A stretch of 64,000 bases of DNA from Portunus trituberculatus (Eukaryota > Arthropoda > Malacostraca > Decapoda > Portunidae): assembly GCF_017591435.1 (NCBI RefSeq), contig NC_059287.1, positions 8,379,924-8,443,923 on the forward strand, given 5' to 3'. Under the pieces are notes generated by a model, which was not told the DNA's origin, made no database searches, and saw nothing but the letters and a program-made list of their open reading frames with translations. The position numbers and the translations under genes were made by a program. This document shows positions 1-12,133 of the stretch, piece after piece (the stretch's first letter is position 1; each line of letters starts with the position of its first letter).

Positions 1-164
1 GTCTTGCAGACTCCTTGCTTCTTATGTTTTTGTGTTCAGTGGTCGGGTATATGGTGAATGCATTCTTGTATGAGAATGACTTTTTTTTCTTAGAAATTTC
101 TTTCAAATATTAGAGTGCGTCTTCCAAGATGCAGCGTCTTGCAAGCCGTAAAATATGGTATATA
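1..164. other. Unassigned edge sequence
   Basis: No coding frame, repeat end or RNA gene is recognised here. It is AT-rich non-coding sequence with a short T run near position 80. Confidence 0.5.
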
Positions 165-294
165 CGGTACAGGAGAGAGAAGACCCACAAAAGGATGGTT
201 ATCTTCATTATATCCACTTCACAACGTTTCGGGAAAGTAGTGTGAAGTGGATATAATGAAGATAACCATCCTTTGTGGGTCTTCTCCTGTACCG
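165..294. repeat. Near-perfect 130-bp palindrome
   Basis: Two arms of about 55-60 bp (165-224 and 240-294) are reverse complements with only a few mismatches or indels, around a loop of about 15 nt. The outer ends read CGGTACAGGAG and its complement. It is most likely a foldback MITE or a recent inverted duplication. No transposase or target duplication is visible. Confidence 0.8.
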
Positions 295-321
295 TACGCT
301 TATAGACACCCTGTTTTTAAG

Positions 322-322
<1 letters not shown>

Positions 323-398
<76 letters not shown>
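323..398. repeat. (TA)n microsatellite
   Basis: An uninterrupted TA array of about 76 bp ends exactly where the Tigger-type repeat starting at 399 begins. Confidence 0.97.
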
Positions 399-401
<3 letters not shown>

Positions 402-1145
402 GATTTTGTACGTAACTCGAGTTTTTGTACTTTCAAGGCATATTATCGAGTTTTCAACCAATAATTTTTTATGGTTATTCAGGTAAGTAAAAGGTTATAT
501 TGTTATATTGGTACATTATTTACAACTATGTAGGAATATGAAACACAAGCTTGTTTTTTGTTGTTGATTAGGGCCGCGAACGCGAAGGACTGCATGTTGC
601 CAGAGGGGTGGACGCCTGAGGCCGCCAGGAGGGTGGGCAGGTCGAATGTTGTGACGCCCAGGGCGGACAGCTGGGAGCATAGTGCAGTGCGGTGGGAGTA
701 GAAGCGTGGGCAGCGGGGCAGGAAATGCAATAGGAAGGGGCAATAGGGATCAGCAGACAGGCGCAGACGGTGCAAGTCAGTTGCAAGTGTCGTGTGGCCC
801 AGGCGAAGGCTCCGGAGTTGTTATTGTTGTGATAGGTGTGTGAGCCCTCAAGGTCGTCAACTTCCCCGTTGTCATGGTAACGGGCTTCCCATTTTCTTCT
901 TCACTCCCTCACACACAGCTGCTGCCTCCCTTCTCATGTCTTAATTATGTCCACTTTTTCTTGTAGCGTAATGGTTTGCCTTTTCTTAGCATCACTGCTA
1001 TCACTCAGGAGTTTTCTTTTTGGTGCCATTGAGCAAGATACTAAGATAGATGTAGGAACACTCTTGCCAGGGGCGACGGTGTGGTGGAACTGAGGTACGT
1101 AGAGTGTTATTGTATTCAAGCGTGAGGTGGGCGGTGTGGCGGATA
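399..1145 (-). mobile_element. Composite Tigger/pogo-type element with LINE fragment, copy 1
   Basis: This is an inverted relative of the complete element at 3511-4460. Read on the minus strand it has a transposase N-terminus at about 1043-950 starting MAPKRKLLSDSSDAKKR, typical of Tigger/pogo transposases, which stops after about 30 codons. It is followed by a GC-rich segment (about 590-850) whose frame contains SADPYCPF and CPRFYSHR, like the cysteine/histidine tail of RNase H-bearing LINE polyproteins. The low-coordinate end runs into the TA array and has lost its outermost inverted repeat. The other end is replaced by unrelated sequence. It is non-autonomous. Confidence 0.75.
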
Positions 1146-1839
<694 letters not shown>

Positions 1840-2752
1840 CCACATTTCCACAATACTTTCCATTTGATCCATTGCAGAGTCATGAGTTCAGGTGGTTCTT
1901 TTAGCTTGCAAGGAAGATATGATCTCACCAACCTTTTTGATAGAGTCTGCTGACTTGAAAATGGTAGACAGTAGATGGAGTCAAGCCATGGTGGGAAGCA
2001 ATGCTATTAGTTTTCTCGCTTCTCGTGTCTGTGAATAATATCCAGCTTCACTTCGAAAGAAAGAGACGGCACTCTCCCCGAGAAACCGTCCCACGCGCTC
2101 GCCTTGATTCCCGGCTCCCACTTCACAGCTCTCCACCCAGCTGAGTTGATGTCACATATATGAAGCAACGCTATTGGTCAGAGAGAGAGAGAGAGAAAAA
2201 AAAAAAACATATGGTAACGAATAAGGCAGCGTTTCTCAACCTTTTTATCTGTGTAATCCTTACAATACATGACATGTCTCAAGGAACCCCTGCGCAAAAA
2301 CAAAATTATATACCATATGTTTCTCATTTTATGTGATGTCAAATCAGCTAGGTAGAGGAGCTGCGAAGGGGGAACCGGGAATCGAGGTGTGCGCGCGGGA
2401 CGGTTTCTCGTGGACAGTGCCTAAGAGACTTCCTGGTCTTCTTAGCAACGCTAGGCGACATTGCATGGCGTTTTGGTGGCATGTTGAGCAAGGGAAGACG
2501 AGCTGCTGCTGACGGTGTTATTGTTTTGAACTAGGTGCGTGTGTTGTCCACAAGAGGCGCTGGTGTATTGAAAAGCCTGTCAGCTTGCGTGATATGGCGT
2601 GGCTTTCAAACTTGGAAAAAAATTACCTGGATGAAACTTCGTTAAAGCGAGTTTGGTGTTCGTTAAACAAGCAGATGGTAGTAAATGGAAACCTTCGCTG
2701 TGGTGAAATTTTGTTATGTGAACCTTCGTTAAGCGGGGGTTGTCTGTATGTA
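1840..2752 (-). mobile_element. Tigger/pogo-type element, transposase remnant, interrupted
   Basis: Homologous to the element at 5143-6077 and read on the minus strand. It keeps the transposase start near 2500, encoding MPPKR, an SPS/ARKT-like basic stretch and the lysine-rich LTLKVKLDII-type helix. Further on it has the same region around 1870-1990. The terminal sequence near 2727-2752 (CTTCGTTAAGCGGGGG) is its inverted repeat and abuts a TA array. A 354-bp hAT-like MITE (2068-2421) sits inside it. The low-coordinate end is not resolved. Confidence 0.7.
2068..2421. mobile_element. hAT-like MITE nested in Tigger element
   Basis: Long terminal inverted repeats of about 80-90 bp begin GGCACTSTCCMCGAGAAACC at each end. 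The flanks are AAAGAGAC (2060-2067) and TAAGAGAC (2422-2429), an 8-bp target duplication with one mismatch. The empty site is visible in the sister Tigger element near 5730 (AGTAAGAGACTTCC). The 8-bp duplication points to the hAT superfamily. It encodes no transposase. Confidence 0.82.
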
Positions 2753-2754
2753 TG

Positions 2755-2774
2755 TATATATATATATATATATA
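2755..2774. repeat. (TA)n microsatellite between two transposon ends
   Basis: A short TA array separates the inverted repeat of the preceding Tigger element from the MITE starting at about 2775. Confidence 0.85.
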
Positions 2775-3510
<736 letters not shown>

Positions 3511-4456
3511 CAGTAAAGTCCCGGGTTACGTCGGTCTCGAGTTACGTCAAACTCATAGTTACGTCAGTCCACTATAAGGCAATTTAAGATTTAAAAAATT
3601 GAAAATTTATAAATCGTAAAGTGCGGGATTTATTGTTATTGTTGGTGGTTGCCCGCTACACCGCCTGCCTCACGCTTGAATACAATAACACCCTGCCTTA
3701 GTTCCACCAACCCGTCGCCCCTGGCAAGAGTGTTATCCTACTTCTGCGTTTACTGAATCAAGTTCTTAGTATCTTGCTCAATGGCACCAAAGAGAAAACT
3801 TCTTAGTGACAGCAGTGATGCTAAGAAAAGGAAAACCATTATGCTACAAGAAAAAAGAGGACATAATTAAAAGACATGAGAAGGGAGGCAGCAGCTGTGT
3901 GTGAGGGAGGGAAGAAGAAAATGGGGAGCCCGTTACCATGACAACGGGGAGGTTGACGACCTTGAGGGCTCACACACCCATCACAACAATAACAACTCCG
4001 GAGCCTTCGCCTGGGCCACACGACACTCGCAGCTGACTTGCACCGTCTGCACCTGTCTGCTGATCCCTATTGCCCTTTCCTATTGCATTTCCTGCCCCGC
4101 TGCCCACGCTTCTACTCCCACCGCACAGCACTACTCTCCCAGCTGTCCGCCCTGTGGGCGTCACAACATTCGACCTGCCCACCCTCCTGGCGGCCTCAGG
4201 CGTCCACCCCTCTCGGCAACCTGCAGTCCTTCGCGTTCGTGGCCCTAATCAACAACAAAAACAAGCTTGTGTTTCATATTCCTACATAGTTGTAAATAAT
4301 ATAACAATATAACCTTTAACTTACCTGAATGACCATAAACAATGATTGGTTGAAAACTCGATAATATGCTTTGAAATGTACGGAAACTCGAGTTACGTAC
4401 AAAATCGACTTACGTCATGTTTCAGGAACGTAACTCTGACGTAAACCGAGACCTTA

Positions 4457-4460
<4 letters not shown>
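3511..4460 (+). mobile_element. Composite Tigger/pogo-type element with LINE fragment, copy 2
   Basis: A complete 950-bp element. Left end CAGTAAAGTCCCGGGTTACG and right end CGAGACCTTACTG are imperfect inverted repeats. Both flanks are TA, giving a TA target site inside a TA microsatellite. From 3781 it encodes the Tigger-type transposase N-terminus (MAPKRKLLSDSSDAKKR, then about 15 more codons) before going out of frame. The following GC-rich 4020-4250 segment encodes LSADPYCPF and CPRFYSHR, resembling a LINE RNase H tail. An inverted copy with the same fusion is at 399-1145, so the fused unit has moved as one. Confidence 0.85.

Positions 4461-4531
<71 letters not shown>
4461..4531. repeat. 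(TA)n microsatellite
   Basis: A TA array of about 71 bp directly abuts the right inverted repeat of the element ending at 4460. Confidence 0.97.
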
Positions 4532-4534
<3 letters not shown>

Positions 4535-4698
4535 TTTAGGGAGCAGCGTGGTGACTTTACAAGTTCACTGTACTGTTGAAGCTCGATAACTCAGATCCCG
4601 ATAACTCAGATTTCGCAATAAGTTGGGCTCTGACTTTTTTTTTTATTTTTTTTTTGGGCTATTGACATTAACAAAAATCTAATTCCAAATAAAAATTG

Positions 4699-4743
<45 letters not shown>

Positions 4744-5142
4744 TTTGAATTGATACCAAACAAAAGTGGATTGGAGTTTATACCAATTTTGTGAAAATTT
4801 TTGAAGTGTCAAAAACCACTTTTCAAGATATTCGCTCCAAAAGATTTTTCATGATTTCATCCTTGTTTTGTTATTTGTATTCATCTAATTAACATGAAAT
4901 TTTCACACAAGATTGTTTATACAATAGTGACTTCCTGGAGCTTGATAAGATGATAACGCATCAGATCCCCGCTTCTCTATTATTCACTCTTACTGAGGTT
5001 GGGAAGGCACCATCAGCAGCATCACAGCAATCTGCTCTTTTACTACTGAAGGGGACACACTCTGAGTCCTTATTAGTGTGTTGAAGTGAGATAATGATAG
5101 AGTGAAGTATGTGTTATTCGTCTGGTCCACCTTCATACAGGC
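4532..5142. other. Unassigned sequence with poly-T tracts
   Basis: Contains GATAACTCAGAT twice near 4585-4610, which resembles an end of another TA-target element, and T runs at about 4636-4655 and 4702-4741. No coding frame is supported. Confidence 0.4.
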
Positions 5143-6077
5143 AACCTCCTCCTTAACGAACGGGTTACGTTCCTAAAAAAAGAAAGTTCGTTGTGTGAAT
5201 TTTCGTTAAGCGAATCAATTATGACAAGTTTGATCCCTGACTTGAACTTCCATTGCCAGTAAACAAAGAGAGAAGCGCATCAGCAGCAGGACGATTAGCA
5301 CTGGCAGACTCACCTGTTGTCGGTACGTTGTGTAAACTAGCTTGCTTACGGAAGTGATCAAACCACCCCTTGCTTGCACCAAAGGGAGTCTTGGCTTTTT
5401 CCTCCTCAGGTAACTGTGCTTGGATATCTTCCCAGAGTGAGTGTGCCTTGGCAATGATGAGCGCTGTAGATACAGGCATGTGACAACATACCTGGTTGGT
5501 CGTTAATCCACATTTCCAGAAAGTTCTCCTCCATTTTATTCATTGCAGAGTCACAAGTTTGGCTAGTTTTTTTTAGGTTGCAAGGAAGATACGGTCTCAC
5601 CAGCATTCTTAATAGACTCTGCTGACTTGAAAATAATAGAGACAGTAGATGAGTCAAGCCATGGTGGCTAGCAATGCTATTAGTTTTCTCACCTCATGTC
5701 TGTGAATGATATCCAGCTTCACTTTGAGAGTAAGAGACTTCCTTTTCTTCTTAGCAGTGCTAGGCGACATTGCAGGGCTGGTTGCAGGGCGTTTTGGTGG
5801 CATGTTGAGCGTGAGATGATAAGCTGGTACTGGACCCTGTTTTTGTTTTGAACTAAGAGTGGGGAAGGGTAGGGAAGTGAGTGGTGCGCGTGTTATCCAC
5901 GAGAGGCGCTGGTGTATTCAAAAGCCTGTCGACGTGCGTGATATGGCAGGACTTTCAATCTTGGAAAAAATTAGCTGGATAAAATTTTGTTAAAGCGAGT
6001 TAGGTGTTTGTTATACAAGCAGATGGTAATAAAAGGAAATGTTCGTTGTAGAGAAATTACATTGTGTGAACATTCGT
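5143..6077 (-). mobile_element. Tigger/pogo-type element with broken transposase
   Basis: Terminal sequences containing CCTTAACGAACGGG (left) and ACATTCGTTAA (right) are imperfect inverted repeats. On the minus strand the transposase starts near 5803 (MPPKRPATSPAMSPSTAKKK), continues through a region near 5600-5510 with MNKMEENFLEMWINDQ, and reaches a CENP-B/Tc5-type helix-turn-helix at 5479-5219 with the signature GWFDHFRK and LHNVPTTGE. Frame breaks separate these pieces and no DDE catalytic domain is present. It is a non-autonomous derivative. Confidence 0.8.
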
Positions 6078-6413
6078 TAACCCGTACAGTGTCAGAGACG
6101 TACAAGATACGTCGGCTACTCTGAGCGAACTGGGCGTCAGAGATGTATGAGATACATCGGCGAGCTTCCTCGTGTTTTCGGAGGTATTGCGTCCTTAAAA
6201 CCTACCATTATACTGCCATCATGCACTGTAGACATTGCTCATGCTGCCTCCTCGTCCCTGCTAACATGAATGCTTCCTGTATTTATTTATTACATATCTG
6301 AACTTTAGCAGTTTCTGCTGCCTTCAGCTCGGTATAGTGGGAAACTGACGCCTCAACTCCACTAATATGAACACAGCGTAATTTCCATTACTTACTATTT
6401 TGGATGCTTGGGT
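6078..6413. other. Possible piggyBac-like left end, truncated
   Basis: The sequence turns from the Tigger end into TTAA followed by CCCGTACAGTGTCAGAG, similar in style to the TTAA-CCC ends at 11.6 and 29.8 kb. It contains two diverged copies of a 30-bp unit (GTCAGAGACGTACAAGATAC and GTCAGAGATGTATGAGATAC). No matching GGG-TTAA end is found downstream, so the assignment is tentative. Confidence 0.3.
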
Positions 6414-6779
6414 TTATGTTGAGAAAATGAATGTGGAATTTACGCCTCCATGCCAGACACTATCCGTTATGCGTTCAGCACACAGAAACACACGGAAACA
6501 GTAATAATTTAAGGGAAAATCAGCATAATACCTCCTCAGGTCCCTCCCAACCGGCAGAGGCAAAATTCCAAAGGCATCTCCACTTTCGGGGATCCTGAGC
6601 AAGGATTGGAGAAATAGGGCAAGATACATATATGAGATTGTGATCGGAGGAGGACAACGGAGAAGCTAGGGTAGCAACATAAACTGAATGATTAGAGGTG
6701 AGAAAAATATCAAGAATATTCGGCGTGTCTCCAAGATGGTCAGGGATACGAGTATGGTGTTGCACCAGTTGCTCTAGGT
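6414..6779 (-). mobile_element. Jockey-like LINE endonuclease fragment
   Basis: On the minus strand 6792-6520 encodes the C-terminal part of an apurinic-type endonuclease: DLEQLVQH, then IPDHLGDTPNILDIFLTSN, then SSSDHNLIYVS, the last being the SDH catalytic motif. It continues in another frame (RDLRRYYADFP and CAERITDSV, about 6600-6414), so at least one frameshift is present. Both ends are truncated, the upstream one by a hAT-like end at 6780. Confidence 0.8.
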
Positions 6780-7479
6780 CAGTGGCCTTCAACCTTTTTT
6801 AATGTCATCCACCCCTAGTGGTGAGTAAGTAGAAGCTGTCCACCCCACCACGAAAAAGTCTCATTCAAAATCTCACGTTTTTAATATTTAAAATCTATGC
6901 TTCATATCTCATTTCTATGATTATGTAAACAGAAAAAAGCAGTTTCTCTTATTTTTTATTTAACTTTTACATATTTATCCATATATTTACACACCTCATC
7001 TCAAACTAAGAGGCTCAAAATACACAAGATAACATTGAGCATGCCATTTAAACGCATTTTCCTTCACTAAAGTAAAATTGCAGACAATGATTGCTATATT
7101 TGGTACGGTATTGATGAATAAAACAAACAGTTATCCTTTAAAAAAAATCTGTGGCTTGGCTGCTGTTGCAATGTCCTGGTCCCTCCCAGAAGGTGACTCC
7201 AAAGCTGGATTTGGAGTCACCATTTTTTTATTTTGAATTTTAGATGAAAGGTGTGTTTGTAGTAGGTGCATGTAGTTTTGTGTGAAGGAGAGATATCTTT
7301 AGAGGGCAGGCTGTGACTGCCCCTTGAGTTGTGAGACACAAAGGGAAACATTCAGAAAGATCACAACTAACTTTAATGGAAAGTTCACAGCACTCTCTGA
7401 ACTAGTGCTATTAGACCGTGCTAGGAGTAAATTATCATTTCATTAGATGTTTACTACCTCTTCCTGATATACTACCTTA
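6780..7479. mobile_element. Probable hAT-like end followed by unassigned sequence
   Basis: CAGTGGCCTTCAACC at 6780 resembles the CAGTGG ends of hAT MITEs such as the one at 16994. I could not find the opposite end or a copy of the preceding CTCTAGGT, so the extent is unknown. The remainder is AT-rich with no coding frame. Confidence 0.35.
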
Positions 7480-8498
7480 AATTCTTCCCAATTTTTAAAT
7501 CCTCCTGTTTCTCTCCATCTATTCCATGCTGCTTCCTTTTTCATTTGCTAATTTACATTTTACGCTATACCAGCCCTCCTTTCTCTCCCCTTCACTCTAT
7601 TTGATTTTGGGAACATATCTTTTAATCTTTTCATTATAAATATTCATCAATATATTCCATTTCCCTTGTACTTTATTTGCTATATATATTTGATTTCACT
7701 TGGCTTCTGCAAAGTATTCCCTTAACTTTGCAAAGTCTGCCTTCCCATAATTATATCTTCCATTTTTGTGAATTTCATTCTTATTTACTGCTGAGCCACT
7801 CACTATGCTGAATTCAATTAACAGATGGTCACTTTTCCTTATAGGGAACTGGTAATTTATTTCTTCAATGATTTCAATCTCTTTCATAAGCAATAGGTTG
7901 AGCCTTGATGCCTCCTCATTTCCTCCAACTCCTGTAGTTTCCCTGATCCACTGTGTCATTATTAAGTTTAGTAGTGTATATCACCATGACTCTTCTTGTG
8001 TGGTCCAGTTCTTGCAGTATACCCCCCCTGCAGTTGAAGTCACCCATAAGTGTTACATTCTTGCTTTCTTGCAATATTTTTTTCTAAATTACCTGTATCT
8101 CAACATTTCTTTACACTCTTCTTGATTCCATGTATTAGTTTTTGGTGGTAGCTACATATGCTATTGCAACATCTCTTTTTCCCATTCTCTCCTTTTATCT
8201 TTATTTTGATCACTTCTGCCGTACCTTCTTCCATCTCTACATTTTCCACTGCTATATTCTTCTTGGTCTGTAACTGTGCTGTTGATATTATACCATATAT
8301 GTTTGTGTATGCTACTGACCACTTACTATTTCTATTTACATTATTGACTCCTCTTATTCTTTCCTTGTCAGCTACCACTTCCTCATCCTCTCGGCCTTGA
8401 CTTTCCAGCTGATGTTCTTCTCTTCCTCCGATCTGTTCTCGTTTTTTCCTGTCCTTTTTTTTATATGGTCATTTATTTCATTTCTCTTCTTACTTGTG

Positions 8499-8539
<41 letters not shown>

Positions 8540-8714
8540 CTGTCTTGTCCAGCCTCCATGCATGTTCTATCACCTTTGATGCTCTAGTTTGTGCTCTAAA
8601 TTGACTTTCAGTGGTTTTCTTCCTCCTGTATATTTTCCTAGTTTGTGCACTTCTCAATTTCACTCGCCCAGTCCTCACCTTCTTACTGAACACTTCTTAT
8701 CACATCTTTTGCTA

Positions 8715-8750
<36 letters not shown>

Positions 8751-9230
8751 CCCACTTTGATTTTACAGGTTCTTCTTCATTTAACCCATAGATAACTATA
8801 CTCTTCTTGTCCACTGTATTCTTTAACTTCTATTCCTACCGTTTGATTACTTTCACTATCTCTTAGGTTAGGTCTACCTTTTCTTTCTGTTGTTTGCATG
8901 ATTTTTTTAAAACTAACTTTTTCTTCCTCTCCTTTTTCCATTTGAGATTTTCACCTTTCATTTCTATCACTTTGTTTTCCTGTTTCTTTCCTAACTACCT
9001 TTTTTTTATCTTTTCCTTTTGCTCAGCACACTGGGTTTTCAGCACTTTATTTTCTTCTTCTAAATCATGTTGCCTCTTTTCTAAGTTTATCACCTTATAT
9101 ATTAGATCACTGAGACTATTTTCCATAAGGTTCATTTTCCTGATATGCATTTTTACTTGCAATTCTTTGTTCATCTCTTCACTTATTTCTTGGAAAGGCG
9201 ATCTCTGCATTTCCTCTTTGACACTCAAGT
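7480..9230 (-). mobile_element. Decayed CR1-like LINE (ORF1 coiled coil and endonuclease)
   Basis: Read on the minus strand, 9228-8995 encodes a coiled-coil stretch (DLIYKVINLEKRQHDLEEEN), like the ORF1 of the CR1-like family further right. At 8378-8290 the frame KWSVAYTNIYGI matches the start of the endonuclease (compare WTVMYTNID at 52.1 kb). At 7959-7696 the endonuclease end with PIRKSDHLLIEF is recognisable. Poly-T tracts (about 8503-8536 and 8719-8750) and many frame breaks interrupt it, and the RT is missing. This is a dead, 3'-truncated copy. Confidence 0.72.
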
Positions 9231-9410
9231 GAAAGCCATGGCTGTGTTGTTATGTATATTTACCTCTTTAGAATCCTTTCTCTATAGTATGGAGACAGGA
9301 CTCTGCACTAATACATAGCCCTACTTCCCTATTACACATTTCTAGGTAATTGCAGTGGTTGTTGGTTCCCTTTACTGGAGATCAGCTGTTTCACGTCTGC
9401 CTCCCAGCAG

Positions 9411-9490
<80 letters not shown>

Positions 9491-9995
9491 AAGAGAGAGA
9501 GATCTGTTTAAAGTATTGCATAGTTAAAAAGAAAAAGTATTGCTTGATTTTTTTGGCATTTTAATTCTAATAGTTTTCCTTGAAATAATTTTTGTAAGTC
9601 CATTCCTAGAATGATAACAAAGTGTGCAGTTGTGTTTTACCTAATATCTAGAACCCTCTTGATGTATCATCAGTTCAAAGCACATCCAAAAATCACAAGG
9701 AACCACTTTTTAGAAATCAAAGAGCCTGGTTATAAAGTAGAAAACTTTTTTGTTTCTTTTATACAGGGAATATGTAAAAATCACAAAGAGCCATTTTTAG
9801 AAAAGAGAAATCTATGAAAGTCTGGTTTGCTTCAATATGAAATGTGTGGTTATTAAGTAACTGACAGCTGGATCAGGACAGTACTGTGGCTTGTTTTTTT
9901 CTATTTGATTTAGATTATAATTATAGATAATTTATATTGTGTAGTAGAAAGATTATTGTCATTTTTTTTGTGCTAACTAAATGTGTTTTCACCAG
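9231..9995 (+). other. Intronic sequence upstream of KMT5A exon; poly-T and (GT)n
   Basis: A T run (about 9414-9442) is followed by a GT array (about 9443-9484). Two diverged copies of a 60-bp AT-rich unit around AAAAATCACAAGGAACCA lie near 9688 and 9777. I see no additional KMT5A exon here. A pyrimidine-rich tract and CAG at 9993-9995 form the splice acceptor of the next exon. Confidence 0.55.
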
Positions 9996-10186
9996 GTAAA
10001 GCACTTTGGAGCCAAAGGACGTGGGGTGGTAACTACAAGGAAGTTCAAGAAGGGAGAATTTGTTGTTGAGTATATTGGAGATCTTATTGATGTAAGGGAA
10101 GCAAAAGAAAGAGAGTCAAGATATGCACAAGATGCCACTAAAGGTTGCTACAACTATTATTTTACTTTCCAAAATCAGCAATATTG
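9996..10186 (+). CDS. KMT5A: KMT5A (PR-Set7/SETD8) penultimate coding exon
   Basis: This exon encodes the first half of the SET domain of the histone H4 lysine-20 monomethyltransferase, a nuclear enzyme that uses S-adenosylmethionine and acts in chromosome condensation and genome stability. Visible motifs are GAKGRGVV (the start of the SET fold, with the cofactor-binding GxG), FVVEYIGDLI, YAQDATKGCY and YYFTFQNQQY, which closely parallel the vertebrate protein. The acceptor is TTTTCACCAG at 9986-9995 and the donor is GTAAGT at 10187-10192. The exon begins in phase 0 and ends two bases into a cysteine codon that the exon at 14454 completes. Exons for the less conserved N-terminal region are not seen and are probably upstream of the window. 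Confidence 0.93.
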
Positions 10187-10204
10187 GTAAGTTGTCATTT
10201 ACTG

Positions 10205-10207
<3 letters not shown>

Positions 10208-10277
<70 letters not shown>
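10208..10277. repeat. (CT)n microsatellite just inside the KMT5A intron
   Basis: An uninterrupted CT array of about 70 bp starts about 20 nt after the KMT5A splice donor at 10187. It is a pyrimidine tract close to a 5' splice site, where length changes might affect splicing. Confidence 0.95.
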
Positions 10278-10614
10278 AATTTCTTAATACATTATCAGTG
10301 TTTCGCTTTGATATTCAAGGCATCATCAGTATCTACAAATGTTTATAAAACTAAGTACACATAAAAAGTAAGTCGTACATTGACTTTAAAAACACTTAAA
10401 AGGATAAAAATTAGAGAAAGTAAAACAAGACTAATAGCTAACAGTACATAAAAACATTATAAAAGGCACACTAAGAAGACACAGATAACAAACACAAAAA
10501 GACTGTGTTTGGGGAACTAACCTGTTTGTGCTCTACGAAGTGGAGAAGAACTGATGATATAGGTAGAAGCAGAGTAAGAGGAGAACCAGTACATATTCAA
10601 CTATTAACATTTGG

Positions 10615-10647
<33 letters not shown>
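10278..10647. other. KMT5A intron, unassigned
   Basis: AT-rich intronic sequence without a recognised element. A short TA array followed by (GA)n at about 10617-10650 leads into the next transposon end. Confidence 0.5.
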
Positions 10648-10650
<3 letters not shown>

Positions 10651-10818
10651 GATCCTCGTGATTCGACTGTTTGCAGTTCGAATTATCGCTAATTCGAACT
10701 CAGTTAATTAATACCTAATCCTCAAGGTTAGACCGACTGACTCGCCAGTTTGACATTCGTATCTTGCGCGCCACCTATCTGGTCAAATCTGCTGCCAGCC
10801 CGCCAGGTGGATTCCAGT

Positions 10819-11386
10819 GGGTATCACACTGGCCTATGATATGCGGAAAGCAGGCCATGGTTCTTTGAACGAAACCAGGAACATTAACACACAGAAGCTG
10901 TCCGTGTTCTTGCTATGCTAGGCAAACGGCCCAGCAACCAAGACCAAGCCTAATCAAAACAAACCAGAACGAAACCATATGCCGCTTATACGTCAACCTG
11001 TGCTTCGCTCTGGAATTGCATTTGCACTTCCTCTTGTTGAAGAAAAGTAAGTAAAAGAAACTAAAGAAAAGCCAAGACATGCGCGATGGCAACTCTTGAG
11101 TCAGGGGTGGTTGCCATGAGCCCAAATTATGGTCATATGTATGTTTTATCTTTCTATATTGATGAAATATTTAATATTCCAATATGAAAATTTAGGCACA
11201 TTCTTTTTAGTTTAAATAAAAGGTTTTTGTTTCATATATTATGACTATTTTTTCATTGGGATAGCATACGGAGAACCGGAATGGATATGAAGCCATCCCA
11301 ACTTTGTTCTGCGAATCCTGGGCAAATTCCAGCTATCTGGAATGGATGTTCCTCGTCCCACATATCATAGGCCAGTGTGATAGCCC
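10819..11386. mobile_element. MITE with 28-bp inverted repeats, nested
   Basis: Left GTATCACACTGGCCTATGAT and right ATCATAGGCCAGTGTGATAG are inverted repeats of about 28 bp with few mismatches. The interior has no transposase. A clear target duplication is not visible, so the superfamily is left open. Confidence 0.7.
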
Positions 11387-11607
11387 CTTTAAAGGGGCCT
11401 TTCAAAGATAGGCTTGATTTTATAAGAAAGTGTGAGGCAGGTATAGCTCACAGTGTCATTGCAGTGCAAATGGGTGTCCCTAGACCAACAGTATCAAGAA
11501 TTTGGAAGAACAGGGACAAGTACTGCGAGACTGCTGCATCATGCAAGTGTTTTCATTTCCAAAAATGTACTGTACAGCACCCTAATGTGTTTAATGAAAA
11601 GAGTTAG
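11377..11607 (+). pseudogene. Tigger-type transposase DNA-binding remnant
   Basis: A 76-codon open frame whose central part (RLDFIRKCEAGIAHSVIAVQ, then MGVPRPTVSRIWKNRDKY) is a CENP-B/Tc5-type N-terminal helix-turn-helix used to bind transposon ends. Its upstream part is cut by the nested MITE ending at 11386, and it stops without a DDE domain. Confidence 0.7.
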
Positions 11608-11626
11608 ATATAAATTAAGCTTTTAA

Positions 11627-12061
11627 CCCTTGTGTGGCAGTGATCGTTCATGAACGATCGCATTGGTATGTTTCATGTGGCAGTGATCGTTCATGTAATC
11701 AGGATTTTTCGTGCCACTTCTTTAAACTTCCCGTTGTCTTACTCAAGTCTGAGGGCGAGTGTATGTATCAGGCAACACTGTCCACGAGCTGAGTTGCCAG
11801 TTTTGCTATTTCATCTCGGTCTAGGCTCAGGTCTTTCCATCTTGGAGGAGACATCTGGCAACTCCCATGACACTGGGGGTGAAACGTCCCCTCCGCATGA
11901 GGGGAGATATCACGAGATGGATAGTGATATATACATGTCATTTGGGAGTGATGTGGATTTTAGTGAAAGTGAAGACAAGAATGAAAGAAAGAAAAAAGAA
12001 TGAGAGAGAGAGAGAGATTAGGAGAGTAGGGAAAGGCCTAGAGTCAAAACAAGCTGACACA

Positions 12062-12133
<72 letters not shown>

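Noticed and set aside
7868..9232. Phe/Ser/Leu-rich + strand frames
   Set aside because: Antisense of the lysine-rich coiled coil and endonuclease of a minus-strand LINE, plus poly-T tracts.
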